A DNA stretch of 64,000 nt. Source: Natrinema sp. DC36. GTDB taxonomy: Archaea; Halobacteriota; Halobacteria; Halobacteriales; Natrialbaceae. The notes under the pieces are model-generated. The model had not been told where the DNA came from. It ran no database searches and worked only from the letters and a program-made list of their open reading frames with translations. Location of the stretch: positions 434,001 to 498,000 of the forward strand of contig NZ_CP084472.1 of the NCBI RefSeq assembly GCF_020405225.1, given 5' to 3'. This document shows positions 42,754 to 51,489 of the stretch, piece by piece. A program made the translations under genes and the position numbers. Position 1 is the stretch's first letter. Every line of letters starts with the position of its first letter.

Positions 42754-42765
42754 CGGACGGCCGTC

Positions 42766-44916
42766 TCAGTCGTCGTCGGCCGCCGGATCCGCGGTCTCGC
42801 CGAGGGGTTCGATGTCAACGTCGATCTCGGCGGCGGCGGCCTTGTACTCGGGAATCTTCGAGCGCTCGTCGAGCACGTGGTTCGTGAGTTTGTTCGCCGA
42901 AGCGGCCGCGAAGTGCGGCGTCGTCCAGACGACCCCCTCCTTGGTGTCCTCGGTGACCTGCGCCTCGAGCGTGATCTCGCCCCGTCTCGAGCGCAGGCGG
43001 ACGTACTCGCCGTCCTCGATGCCGTAGCGCTCGGCGTCGGCCGGATGCACGTCGACGAAGTTCTCCGGCGTCTGCTTGTTGAGCGTCGGCGATCGCGTGC
43101 TCATCGTCCCGGTGTTGTAGTGTTCCTCGAGGCGCGCGGTCGTGAGGATCAGCGGGTACTCGTCGTCGGGCGTCTCGGCCGGCGGCTGGTGGGCGACGCC
43201 CTCGATCCGGCCGAGGCCGCTCTCGGTGTCGAACTCGTGTTCGTAGAGGAACGGGTCGCCCTCGTCGCCGGGTTCGTAGCAGGGCCAATGGAGCCCCTCC
43301 TCGCCCAGCAGGTCGTAGGTCATCCCGTGGTAGCTCGGGCAGACCTGCCGGAGTTCCTCGAAGATTTCTTCGGGGTCCGCGAAGCCGAACTGCTCGTCGC
43401 CGTCATCGAACAGCCGCGTCCCGATCTCACTCAGGATCTCGCGGTCGTGCTTCGTGTTCTCGTGGACTTTCCCGACGCCGCGCATCCGCTGGACGCGCCG
43501 GTCGGTGTTGGTGACGGTGCCGCCGCGTTCGGCCCAGGTCGTCGCCGGGAGGATCACGTCGGCGTACTCCGCGGTTTCGGTCGGGAAGATGTCCTGGACG
43601 ACGGTGAACTCGAGGTCCGCGAGCCGTTCGGCGACGGCGTTGGCGTCGGGTTCGCTCATCACGGGGTTCTCGCCCATGACGTAGAGGCCCTTGATCGAGT
43701 CGCCGGCCTCGTAGGAGATCTCGACGTTCGTGAGGCCGGGCTCGTCCGGAATCTCGAAGCCCCAGACCTCCTCGACGGACTCGCGGGCCTCGTCGTCGTC
43801 GACCAGCTGGTAGCCCGGCAGCACGTTCGGCATCGCGCCGACGTCGCAGGTCCCCTGGACGTTGTTCTGCCCGCGCAGCGGGTTGACGCCCGTGCCGGGT
43901 CGCCCGAGGTTACCCGTGATCAGCGCCAGGTTGATCTCGTTTTGCACGTTGTCGACGCCGCAGGCGTGCTGGCTCATCCCCATCCCGGTGAAGATGGCCG
44001 CGTTGTCGGCCGTCGCGTACTTTTCGGCGGCCAGTTCGATCGCTTCCAGCGGCACGCCACACTCCTCGGCGGCCGCTTCTTTATCGAAATCCTCGAGGGT
44101 CTCTTTCAGGTGGTCGAACCCTTCCGTACGCTCTGCGATGAATTCCTCGTCGATCCAGCCGTCGTCGGGGTTCGCTTCGTGGTGCTCGAGGATCGTCTTG
44201 AGGACGATATTGAGAAGCGGGATGTCCGTCCCCGGATTCAGCTGCAGATGCTGGTGACGGTCGGTGTCGTCGATCTTGAACGACCGCGTCGTCTTGTTCG
44301 CGTGGGGGTCGATCTGAATGACGGTCGCCCCCTCGAGGACGGCCTGCCGGAAGTACTGGCTGTTCGCGATCGGGTGCTGCTCGCCCGGATTCGCTCCCTG
44401 AATCCAGAACACGTCTGCCTCCTCGCGGAGGTCCTGCATACTGTTCGTCATCGCTCCCGCGCCCAGACTCGTCCGGAGCGCCCAGACCGTCGAGGCGTGG
44501 CACATCCGCGTGCAGTTGTCGACGTTATTGGTGCCGTAGCGCCGAGCCAACTTCTGGAGGAGGTAGTTCTCCTCGTTCATCACCTTCGAGGACCCGAAAA
44601 AGCCCATCGCGTCCGGGCCGTACTCCTCGCGAATCCGCTCGAGTTCGCTTACGATGTACTCGTAGGCCTCGTCCCAGGAGGCCTCGCGGAACTCCCCCTC
44701 TTCTTTGATCAGCGGGTCGGTGAGCCGGTCCTCGTGGTCGACGACCTCAGTCGCCGCGCCGCCTTTGATGCAGATGCGCCCCTCGTTGACCGGGGCGTCA
44801 CCCCACGGCATGAACTGCACGTCGCCGGGCTCCTCGCCCGGCTGTACCTTGATTCCACACCCGACGCCACAGTACGGACAGATCGTTTTGATTGGTTCCT
44901 GTTGATCACTGGACAT
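42766..44916 (-). CDS. Formate dehydrogenase-like molybdopterin oxidoreductase, catalytic subunit
   Basis: A 716-residue member of the DMSO reductase superfamily. The N-terminal [4Fe-4S] site is CPYCGVGC (C13, C16, C20) plus C49 in GRICIKGG. C139-H140 in CTRMCHAS sits where FdhF has Sec140-His141, so this is a Cys-type formate dehydrogenase-like enzyme. MPT-binding parts (QGANPGEQHPIANSQYFRQAVLEGA, NPLRGQNNVQGTCDVG, ARLEEHYNTGTMSTRSPTLN) are all present. It would oxidise formate to CO2 in the cytosol. The usual beta (Fe-S) subunit is not adjacent; neighbours are mobA and yqeC, making a molybdenum group. The ATG at 44916 is used; an earlier one at 44940 is possible. Confidence 0.9.
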   Translation of the reverse strand: MSSDQQEPIKTICPYCGVGCGIKVQPGEEPGDVQFMPWGDAPVNEGRICIKGGAATEVVDHEDRLTDPLIKEEGEFREASWDEAYEYIVSELERIREEYGPDAMGFFGSSKVMNEENYLLQKLARRYGTNNVDNCTRMCHASTVWALRTSLGAGAMTNSMQDLREEADVFWIQGANPGEQHPIANSQYFRQAVLEGATVIQIDPHANKTTRSFKIDDTDRHQHLQLNPGTDIPLLNIVLKTILEHHEANPDDGWIDEEFIAERTEGFDHLKETLEDFDKEAAAEECGVPLEAIELAAEKYATADNAAIFTGMGMSQHACGVDNVQNEINLALITGNLGRPGTGVNPLRGQNNVQGTCDVGAMPNVLPGYQLVDDDEARESVEEVWGFEIPDEPGLTNVEISYEAGDSIKGLYVMGENPVMSEPDANAVAERLADLEFTVVQDIFPTETAEYADVILPATTWAERGGTVTNTDRRVQRMRGVGKVHENTKHDREILSEIGTRLFDDGDEQFGFADPEEIFEELRQVCPSYHGMTYDLLGEEGLHWPCYEPGDEGDPFLYEHEFDTESGLGRIEGVAHQPPAETPDDEYPLILTTARLEEHYNTGTMSTRSPTLNKQTPENFVDVHPADAERYGIEDGEYVRLRSRRGEITLEAQVTEDTKEGVVWTTPHFAAASANKLTNHVLDERSKIPEYKAAAAEIDVDIEPLGETADPAADDD

Positions 44917-45191
44917 CTGTAGTGCCTCCAGGTGTCGCACCCGTTAGACACAATCCACTATCCGAGCGTGCATGAGGTTTTCTGCCATAGATGTAGTACG
45001 TCGTACCGAGCGACTGCTCGGACAGCGCGGAGTGTCGTCCGGATCGAACGAACCGGACGAAGGAAGTACGCCTTCTCGTCACCAGTATGAGCCGAACGCT
45101 GATCGTCAGTATCACCGGTTGCAAATCCGATGGCCTGGCGTCCTCACCGACAGGGAAACGCTAACGGTCGTGCATGCGAAACGGTAGCACG

Positions 45192-45746
45192 ATGGAGCTC
45201 ACGCGGTCGCTCGTGGAATCCCGGGCGCGCGAGTATCGGGAGCGAGAGCCCCTGTACGCCGTCGAGGAAGAGAACCTCGAGACGCTCCCGGCGGCGTTCG
45301 AGTCGGGCGAGTACGGCCGGCGGGACGCGGCCTGGGTCGTCAGATGGTACTACCGGCGATTTCTCGGCGACTACCCCGACGACGAGCGACGGGACGCGGA
45401 AGAGCGATTCTGGACCAACGACTTCGAGGCCGTCAGAGACGCCATTTCAGACGCCGTGAACGCGAACGACGCCGCTGCGGGAATCGACTCGCTGACCGAA
45501 CTCGAGGCGGTCGACGTCCCCGTCGCCTCGGCGTTTTGCATGTTCATCGACCCAGAGAAGTACGTCGTCGTCGGCCCCCGCGAGTGGTCGACGCTCCGGG
45601 ATGCGGACGAACTCTCTCACTCGTACCCGGATTCGCCGTCGGTTTCGCAGTACGAATCATACCTCGAGCGCTGCCGATCGCTCGCCGACCGCTTCGATTG
45701 CGATCTGTGGACGCTGTATCGGGCGCTCTGGCGGCTCTCGGACTGA
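45192..45746 (+). CDS. Hypothetical acidic helical protein (184 aa)
   Basis: A 184-residue protein not recognised. It is rich in helices with conserved-looking Trp and Tyr: AAWVVRWYYRRFLGDYPDDERRDAEERFWTNDF, EYESYLERCRSLADRFDCDLWTLYRALWRLSD. A central beta part PVASAFCMFIDPEKYVVVGPREWSTL is present. It seems typical of haloarchaeal conserved proteins of unknown function. It is between fdh and mobA in the same direction as mobA, 69 bases before it, so they may share a transcript. Confidence 0.65.
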   Translation: MELTRSLVESRAREYREREPLYAVEEENLETLPAAFESGEYGRRDAAWVVRWYYRRFLGDYPDDERRDAEERFWTNDFEAVRDAISDAVNANDAAAGIDSLTELEAVDVPVASAFCMFIDPEKYVVVGPREWSTLRDADELSHSYPDSPSVSQYESYLERCRSLADRFDCDLWTLYRALWRLSD

Positions 45747-45815
45747 GCGGCGTCGTTCGATTGCGACCCGGACTGCGCCCGGACCCTTTTGCCACCGCTG
45801 GACGAACGGTCGACT

Positions 45816-46454
45816 ATGCCCCTCGAGAATGGGCGAGACGAGCGCACGGCTATCATCCTCGCGGGCGGCCACTCGACCCGCTTCGGCGAGGCGGACAAGG
45901 CCGTCGCCGACCTCGCCGGGACGCCGATGATCCGCTGCGTCGTCGATCGTCTCGACTCCGCCGTCGACGAAATCGTCGTCAACTGCCGGGACGAGCAGGT
46001 GCCGTCGATCCGCTCGGCGCTCGAGGGCGGTCCGGACGCCTCGTTTGCCGTCGATCGGATCCCCGACCGCGGCCCGATGGCGGGGATCAGGACCGGACTC
46101 GGCGAGGCGACGGCGGCGTACGCCGTCGTCGTCGCCTGCGACATGCCCTTCGTCGATCCCGCTCTCGTCGACCACCTTTTCGACCGGGTGGCCGGCCACG
46201 AGGCCGCGGTGCCGCGGCTCGAGGACCAGTGGTTTCAGACGACGCAGGCAGTCTATCGGACCACGGCGATGATCAACGCCTGCGAGCGCGCCCTCGAGCG
46301 CGACGAGCGCAGAGTCGTCGAGCCCCTGCTGGCCCTCGACTACGTCGTCGTCGACGAGGACGAGGTTCGGGAGTACGCGCCGCTCGAGACGTTCGAGAAC
46401 GTCAACACCCGCGAGGAGTTCGAGGCGGCGCTCGAGCGCCTTGAGGGGAACTGA
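45816..46454 (+). CDS. mobA: Molybdenum cofactor guanylyltransferase MobA
   Basis: A 212-residue nucleotidyltransferase that joins GMP to molybdopterin to give the guanine dinucleotide cofactor used by formate dehydrogenases. AIILAGGHSTRFGEADKAVADLAGTPMI is the GlmU/MobA signature (LAGG-SxRFG-DKA), VACDMPFVDPALVDHLF carries the Asp-rich metal site, and RVVEPLLALDYVVVDE with FENVNTREEFEAAL (NVNT end) is typical. The start was set at 45816, where the ATG precedes the signature. It fits with the adjacent formate dehydrogenase that needs this cofactor. Confidence 0.92.
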   Translation: MPLENGRDERTAIILAGGHSTRFGEADKAVADLAGTPMIRCVVDRLDSAVDEIVVNCRDEQVPSIRSALEGGPDASFAVDRIPDRGPMAGIRTGLGEATAAYAVVVACDMPFVDPALVDHLFDRVAGHEAAVPRLEDQWFQTTQAVYRTTAMINACERALERDERRVVEPLLALDYVVVDEDEVREYAPLETFENVNTREEFEAALERLEGN

Positions 46455-46465
46455 CGGGACCGCAG

Positions 46466-47215
46466 CTACGACTCGAGGATATCGACCACCGGGTCGTCGG
46501 CGACCATCCGCGCGAGCACCACCCGGGAGACGGCCGGCGCTCGCTCGAGCAACTCCCATCCGATTTCCTCGGCAGTGTCACGCAGCTCGGGGTCATCGAC
46601 CTTGTTGAGCAGCGGGACGACCGTCGCCCCGTCCGGGACTCCCTTGCGCCCGCCGCGATCGCTCGCGAGCACTCGAGCGACGTCTTCGGGCCCGATCGCG
46701 TCGCCGCGATCGAGCCCGGTGATCGCCGCCACTCGCTCCGGCCGGTGGACGTGGTCGGCCGAGAGCGGCTTTCCGACCGCCTGCACGCTCGCGATCGGAA
46801 CGACGGTATCGACGTGTCGGGGAAGCTGCGGTTCGCGGTCGTTCGGCGCCTTGAACTCCCGCGTCCGCGCACCGTCGGCCTTGACGAGAACGAGATCGGC
46901 GACGCCGGCCGCCGCGATGTCGTCCACGACTTCGGGATCGTACCCCCCGTACCGATCTTCGCCCTTCTGTTCGGGGACGACGCCGACGGGCCACGCGTCC
47001 GCTCGCTCGAGGGCCGTAACCGGATCGTCGGTCACGGCGACTGCCTCGACGCGTCGATCGAAAATCGGGATCCGAACCGTCGCCGTCACGACCGCTCGCA
47101 GGGACCGCTCGCGGGCGGCGCGTTCGGCAAGCGTATAGAGCGTCGTCTTCTTGCCTCCCGCACCGACGACGGCGACGGCGCCGGACTCAGCTCGGAGCGC
47201 CTCGAGAACGTCCAT
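46466..47215 (-). CDS. yqeC: YqeC-family protein
   Basis: A 249-residue protein with a P-loop-like GAVAVVGAGGKKTTLYTLAERAA at the start, VVTATVRIPIF, and LVKADGARTREFKAPNDREPQLPRHVDTVVPI and SVQAVGKPLSADHVHRPERVAAITGL. This matches the YqeC family, found in bacteria next to selenium-dependent molybdenum hydroxylases and linked to maturation of their cofactor. No such hydroxylase is in the window. Its convergent placement with mobA supports a role in the molybdenum group. Cytosolic. Confidence 0.88.
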   Translation of the reverse strand: MDVLEALRAESGAVAVVGAGGKKTTLYTLAERAARERSLRAVVTATVRIPIFDRRVEAVAVTDDPVTALERADAWPVGVVPEQKGEDRYGGYDPEVVDDIAAAGVADLVLVKADGARTREFKAPNDREPQLPRHVDTVVPIASVQAVGKPLSADHVHRPERVAAITGLDRGDAIGPEDVARVLASDRGGRKGVPDGATVVPLLNKVDDPELRDTAEEIGWELLERAPAVSRVVLARMVADDPVVDILES

Positions 47216-47359
47216 ACCGGTACTAGTACCGGAGGCGGCTAATCGGTTTGGTGGTGGTAGAACGACTGCCGGGCCACTCGTTTCTCCGGGGATCGGAATT
47301 TACCGTGAACGAATCGATATCGGACTCCCGTGGCTGCACGCCGTCCAAGCTCGGGTGAC

Positions 47360-47692
47360 TCACGAGGGATCCGAAACGACCCGCTCGATTATCTCCGCTT
47401 CGGCGGCCTGCGTCTTCATCGCGTCCCAGTTCTCGAACGCCGTCGCGTCCGCGACGTAGGCATCGAGCTGCTGTCTGTCCACGTGTTGGATATCCCGCGA
47501 CTCCTCGAGCGACCACGGACTCGCCTCGCAAAACGCAGCGAACGAGTCGAACTGCGTGTGATCGCGCATGAACGCGTCCGAAAAGAACTCACTGAAACTC
47601 ACGTGCGTTCCGGCCCGAAACTCTCCGATTCGGTCGGCGGCGGTCTCCAGCCGATCCTCGAGGTCCGCCAGTCCGCGTATTCGAAGATCCAT
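47360..47692 (-). CDS. Small conserved-looking hypothetical protein (110 aa)
   Basis: A 110-residue soluble protein starting MDLRIRGLADLEDRLETAADRIGEF. The body reads VSFSEFFSDAFMRDHTQFDSFAAFCEASPWSLEE, then WDAMKTQAAEAEIIERVV. Such MDLRIRGL-start proteins are met in haloarchaeal genomes and mobile DNA, with unknown role. No domain recognised, one Cys only. Acidic composition supports a real gene. Confidence 0.6.
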   Translation of the reverse strand: MDLRIRGLADLEDRLETAADRIGEFRAGTHVSFSEFFSDAFMRDHTQFDSFAAFCEASPWSLEESRDIQHVDRQQLDAYVADATAFENWDAMKTQAAEAEIIERVVSDPS

Positions 47693-47767
47693 GCTAGCAT
47701 TCCGCGGTTGTGACGTTGTAAGGGCTGGGTCGGCTTCTGCGAGCCGATCCGCTCGCGATAGTCCCCG

Positions 47768-48610
47768 TCAAAGTCCCAGAATCTCCCGCGCTTGCGCTGG
47801 CGTCGCGACCTCGCGACCCAGTTCCGCCGCGACGCGGACGACGCGTTCGACCAGTTGCGCGTTGCTCTCGGCGAGTTCCCCCCGTCGGTAGTAGACGTTG
47901 TCCTCGAGCCCCACGCGAACGTGTCCGCCGAACAGGAGCCCCATCGTCGCGAACGGCAACTGATGGCGGCCGAAACCGAGCGTGTTGAACAGCGCCCCGT
48001 CGGGGAGGTTGTCGATCGCGTTCAGGAAGTTTCGCGGCCGCGGCGGAGTCAGCGTTCCGGGGCCGAAGATCAGCGTCGCGTACACCGGCTCGGCGAGGTC
48101 GCGGCGCTCGAGCAGACCGTGAACCTCGTTCAGATGGCCGTCGTTGAACACCTCGAGTTCGGGTTTGATGCCGCGGTCGACCATCTCCTCGTGGAGCGAG
48201 TTGACGAGCCCGCGGGTGTTCTCGCTGGTGAGGTGGTCGTAGCGGTTCAGCGGGCCCATGTCGAGCGAGGCCATCTCCGGGGCGGGATCGGTTCGCAGGG
48301 GGAGGTGGCGGTCCGCATCGGGCGCGCCCGTGCCGCCGGTGGAGTGCTGGATGATCACGTCGTCCGCGTATTCGCGGATCGCGTCGTCGATTTCCTGAAA
48401 CCGCTCGGTGGCGAAGCTCCGCTCGCCGTTCGGTCGGCGCGCGTGGACGTGGACGACGGATGCGCCGGCGGCCTCCGCCTCGGCTGCTGCCTTCCCGATC
48501 TCCGCTGGCGTCTCCGGGATGTGGGGCGACGTTTCCTTGCCTTGCACGCCGCCGGTCAGCGCCGCCGTGATGATCGCCGGTTCGCCGGCGAGAAAATCCT
48601 GATAGGTCAC
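47768..48610 (-). CDS. BKACE-family beta-keto acid cleavage enzyme
   Basis: A 280-residue TIM-barrel enzyme of the BKACE family (former DUF849, type enzyme 3-keto-5-aminohexanoate cleavage). Markers: AIITAALTGGVQGKETSPHIPETPAEIGKAAAEAEAAGASVVHVHAR (with HVHAR metal site), IIQHSTGGTGA, EMASLDMGPLN, KPELEVFNDGHL (E..D), NFLNAIDNLPDGALFNTLGFGRHQLPF, GGHVRVGLEDNVYYRRGELAESNAQLVE (H-R-GLEDN). These enzymes use Zn to split beta-keto acids with acetyl-CoA. Substrate unknown. The gene overlaps by 4 bases the stop of the Cys-rich small protein at 48861. Confidence 0.88.
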   Translation of the reverse strand: MTYQDFLAGEPAIITAALTGGVQGKETSPHIPETPAEIGKAAAEAEAAGASVVHVHARRPNGERSFATERFQEIDDAIREYADDVIIQHSTGGTGAPDADRHLPLRTDPAPEMASLDMGPLNRYDHLTSENTRGLVNSLHEEMVDRGIKPELEVFNDGHLNEVHGLLERRDLAEPVYATLIFGPGTLTPPRPRNFLNAIDNLPDGALFNTLGFGRHQLPFATMGLLFGGHVRVGLEDNVYYRRGELAESNAQLVERVVRVAAELGREVATPAQAREILGL

Positions 48611-48861
48611 GCGTCCTCACCCCCCGTTTCGTCCGCGCCGGGAGCCTCGCCGCCGTCGGCCGCGGGGTCGGCGTCGTCGGCGTGCTCGCGATAGATTTCG
48701 CAGTCGCGTTCGTGGACGAGATCGTAGCGGTCGGTACAGATATCGGCTCGCATCGGCTGGACGAACCGGTCGGCCGCCGTGCAGTACGCCCGCTCTTCGT
48801 CGAACGGCTCCCGACCGGGGTCGTCCGACCCGTCACGATACTCGAGATATGGACAGCTCAT
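48607..48861 (-). CDS. Small Cys-rich protein upstream of the BKACE gene
   Basis: An 84-residue soluble protein. Cysteines are C3 (MSCPYLEYR), C27 (ERAYCTAADRFVQPM), C42 (RADICTDRYDL) and C54 (ERDCEIY), with His50: a four-Cys arrangement suited to zinc or an Fe-S cluster. A low-complexity acidic tail (EHADDADPAADGGEAPGADETGGEDA) follows. It overlaps the BKACE gene by 4 bases in a translationally coupled pair, so it may be a partner of the enzyme. The ATG at 48861 is used. Role unknown. Confidence 0.68.
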   Translation of the reverse strand: MSCPYLEYRDGSDDPGREPFDEERAYCTAADRFVQPMRADICTDRYDLVHERDCEIYREHADDADPAADGGEAPGADETGGEDA

Positions 48862-49056
48862 ACGTACCATTGCGTCCGCTAGGTGTTAACAGTCGTTGTT
48901 ATTTCCGTCGCCCGCCTCGAGGGACGGTCCCGAACCGTCGTCTCGAGTCACGAGTGAGTCGGTTTTGAGCGAGTCGGAATCGAGCGGTAACCCGTGCGTC
49001 CCCCGGTAACGCGAACGCGAGCAAACGATTCAAGCGATTGGTCCCTAAGAGCGGCA

Positions 49057-50016
49057 ATGTCACCGAACACATCCGGACTCCACCACGTCACGGCGATCGC
49101 CGGCGATCCGCAGGCGAACGCCGACTTCTACGTCGGGACGCTCGGCCTGCGATTCGTGAAGAAGACCGTCAACCACGACGATACGGGCACCTACCACTTC
49201 TACTTCGGCGACGGCAAAGGTTCTCCCGGCACGAATATCACCTTCTTCCCGTGGACCGATCGGGGACGCGAGGGTCGGTTCGGCGCTGGACAGCCACGGA
49301 CGACTGCCTACGGAATCGCTTCGGATTCGGTCGACTACTGGCGCGACCGCCTCGAGTCCCGGGGCGTCGAGTTCGAAGAAAAAGAACGGTTCGGCGAGAC
49401 CGTGCTCCGGTTTTCGGATCCGGACGGAATCGAACTCGAACTCGTCGCGAGCGACGGTGAATTCGACGCGACGCCGTGGGAGGACGGTCCGGTTCCGACC
49501 GAGCACCAGCTACGAGGCTTCGACGACGTGACGCTCGCCGTCGACGACCACGGCCCGACTGAATCGATTCTGACCGACGTGCTCGGCTACGAACTCGAGG
49601 CCGAAGCGGACGGCCGTCGGCGCTACCGAAGCGCGACGGGCGGGCCGGGCTCGTTGGTCGACCTCGTCGAGACCGACGCCGGCCGCGGGCAGATGGGCGT
49701 CGGAACCGTTCACCACGTCGCGTTCGTGGCGGAAAGCGTCGAGGAACAGGCGGAGTGGCGCGAGGCCTTCGCCGCGGCGGGGCTGTCGCCCTCCGAGGTT
49801 ATCGACCGGAAGTACTTCCAGTCGGTCTACACGCGCGAGCCCGGTGGCGTCCTCTTCGAGATGGCGACGACCGGGCCCGGATTCACGGAAGACGAGGCCC
49901 TCGAGGAGCTGGGCGAACGGCTGGCGCTCCCGGAGTGGCTCGAGGACGAACGCGAGGAGATCGAGGCCCAGCTGCCGGCGTTCGACGGGCCGAACACGGG
50001 CTCGAGCGGGGATTGA
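49057..50016 (+). CDS. VOC-family ring-cleaving dioxygenase
   Basis: A 319-residue protein with two tandem vicinal-oxygen-chelate modules. Module 1: SGLHHVTAIAGDPQANADFYVGTLGLRFVKKTVNHDDTGTYHFYFGDGKGSPGTNITFFPW, with the His in LHHVT. Module 2: FDDVTLAVDDHGPTESILTDVLGYELEAEADGRRRY to TVHHVAFVAESVEEQAEWREAF (His) and GGVLFEMATTGPGFT (Glu). Ligands His-His-Glu fit a ferrous centre. Related to PcpA/hydroquinone dioxygenases and to YkcA-like proteins; ring substrate unknown. Cytosolic. It is followed by an iron-dependent alcohol dehydrogenase, a combination seen in aromatic degradation. Confidence 0.85.
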   Translation: MSPNTSGLHHVTAIAGDPQANADFYVGTLGLRFVKKTVNHDDTGTYHFYFGDGKGSPGTNITFFPWTDRGREGRFGAGQPRTTAYGIASDSVDYWRDRLESRGVEFEEKERFGETVLRFSDPDGIELELVASDGEFDATPWEDGPVPTEHQLRGFDDVTLAVDDHGPTESILTDVLGYELEAEADGRRRYRSATGGPGSLVDLVETDAGRGQMGVGTVHHVAFVAESVEEQAEWREAFAAAGLSPSEVIDRKYFQSVYTREPGGVLFEMATTGPGFTEDEALEELGERLALPEWLEDEREEIEAQLPAFDGPNTGSSGD

Positions 50017-50121
50017 TCAGAAGGGGCGTTCGACTACCGCGGTCGAGGGACGGTTCGCACGACTGGCGAGTGGATCGCCGCTGCTCGCGCTTTTAACACT
50101 GCCCGGCCCGTACGAGCGCGC

Positions 50122-51348
50122 ATGACCGCATCCGACTCGAGCGACCGCGATCCGGCCTTCCGATTCGAGTACGAACCCGCCACCGTCAGGTTCGGCGCCG
50201 GCTGCGTCGACGACCTCGAGGGCGAACTCGAGGCGCAGGGTCTCGAGCGGGCGCTGGTCGTCTGCGGCTCGACCGTCGGAAGCACGCCCGACGTGATCGA
50301 CCCGGTCAGGACGGGGCTGGGCGATCGGCTGGCCGGCGTCTTCGACGAGACGACGCCGGCAAAACGGCTCGCGACGGCGATCGACGGCCGCGAGCGGCTG
50401 CGGATGGACGACGCCGACGTGCTCGTCAGCCTCGGCGGCGGCAGCAGCCTCGACGTCGCGAAAGTCGTCAGCATCCTCGCAGCGAGCGACCGCACGGCTC
50501 GGGAGGTAGCCACCGAGTTCGCCGAGACCGGGACGATCACGGTCCCCGACGAGGGGCTGGTTCCGATCGTCGCGATTCCGACGACGCTCGCCGGGGCCGA
50601 TCTCTCGATGGTCGCCGGCGTCACCGCGTCCCCCGAGTCGGGGCTGGTCGACGAGGAGATCGGCGGCGGCATCTCCGATCCGGAACTGATGCCCGCGGCG
50701 GCGGTATACGATCCGGAACTCGTCGGGACCACGCCCGACTCGATCCTCGCGGGCTCGGCCATGAACGGCTTCGACAAGGGAATCGAGACGCTCTACGCGC
50801 GCAACGCGACGCCGGTCACCGACGCGACCGCCCGCCGCGGCCTCGAGAAACTCCAGGACGGACTGCGAGCGTTCGGCGACGGCGAGCGGGATGTCGGGAC
50901 GTTCGAGACGCTCCTCGAGGGAGTCGTCCTCGTCCAGTACGGCATCTCGAGACCCGGAGAGACGACGGCGTCGATCGTCCACGCCTTCGGCCACGGCCTC
51001 ACGCGGACGGACGACGTTCAGCAGGGGGCGGCCCACGGCATCGTCGTCCCCCACGTCCTCGAGTATCTCTTCGAGAGCGACGGCGTGGACGCTCGTGCGG
51101 GGATACTCGCGGACGCGCTCGGGGTCGGGGACGCCGCGGATCACGAGGCCGCGGTCGTCGAGGCGGTCACCCAAGTTCGGGACGGACTCGGCCTTCCCTC
51201 GCGGCTGCGGGACGTCGACGGCCCCGACCCCGAGTCGTTCACCGCGGTGGCGGAGGCGATTCTGAACGACGCGTTCATGGCGAACGCGCCGCCGGGACTG
51301 GAGCCGACCGTCGACGAAATCGAGGGCGTGCTCGAGCGGGCGTGGTGA
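50122..51348 (+). CDS. Iron-containing alcohol dehydrogenase (maleylacetate reductase-like)
   Basis: A 408-residue group III alcohol dehydrogenase. Nucleotide site VLVSLGGGSSLDVAKVVSIL (GGGS-D-AK), VPIVAIPTTLAGADLSMVAGVT, metal ligands in AMNGFDKGIETLYARNATP (Asp), SIVHAFGHGLTRT (His, HAFGH) and QGAAHGIVVPHVLEYLF (His). All key residues are there. The closest types are maleylacetate reductases or general Fe-ADHs. Being just downstream of a ring-cleaving dioxygenase, a role in aromatic or chlorophenol breakdown is possible but inferred. Its ATG is 105 bases after the dioxygenase stop. Confidence 0.88.
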   Translation: MTASDSSDRDPAFRFEYEPATVRFGAGCVDDLEGELEAQGLERALVVCGSTVGSTPDVIDPVRTGLGDRLAGVFDETTPAKRLATAIDGRERLRMDDADVLVSLGGGSSLDVAKVVSILAASDRTAREVATEFAETGTITVPDEGLVPIVAIPTTLAGADLSMVAGVTASPESGLVDEEIGGGISDPELMPAAAVYDPELVGTTPDSILAGSAMNGFDKGIETLYARNATPVTDATARRGLEKLQDGLRAFGDGERDVGTFETLLEGVVLVQYGISRPGETTASIVHAFGHGLTRTDDVQQGAAHGIVVPHVLEYLFESDGVDARAGILADALGVGDAADHEAAVVEAVTQVRDGLGLPSRLRDVDGPDPESFTAVAEAILNDAFMANAPPGLEPTVDEIEGVLERAW

Positions 51349-51440
51349 GTCCCGAAAAACCGGCCAGCACTTCGTCTCACTGACGAGTATTTTCGCTGTT
51401 ACAACCGTTTGAACTCCCGCGTTTCCGGGGTGGAACGGTG

Positions 51441-51455
51441 TTATCGAACCGATAA
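51441..51455. promoter_or_regulatory. Palindrome TTATCG-AAC-CGATAA before a surface-protein gene
   Basis: A perfect 6-bp inverted repeat with a 3-base spacer, 35 bases before the ATG at 51490, where an archaeal operator or upstream activator would sit. The binding protein is not known. Confidence 0.4.
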
Positions 51456-51489
51456 GTAACAGTGCTCGATACCGCCGTTCGGCTAGATC

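Noticed and set aside
45087-45164. 25-residue frame MSRTLIVSITGCKSDG...
   Set aside because: Too short, no known similarity, no promoter; probably chance.
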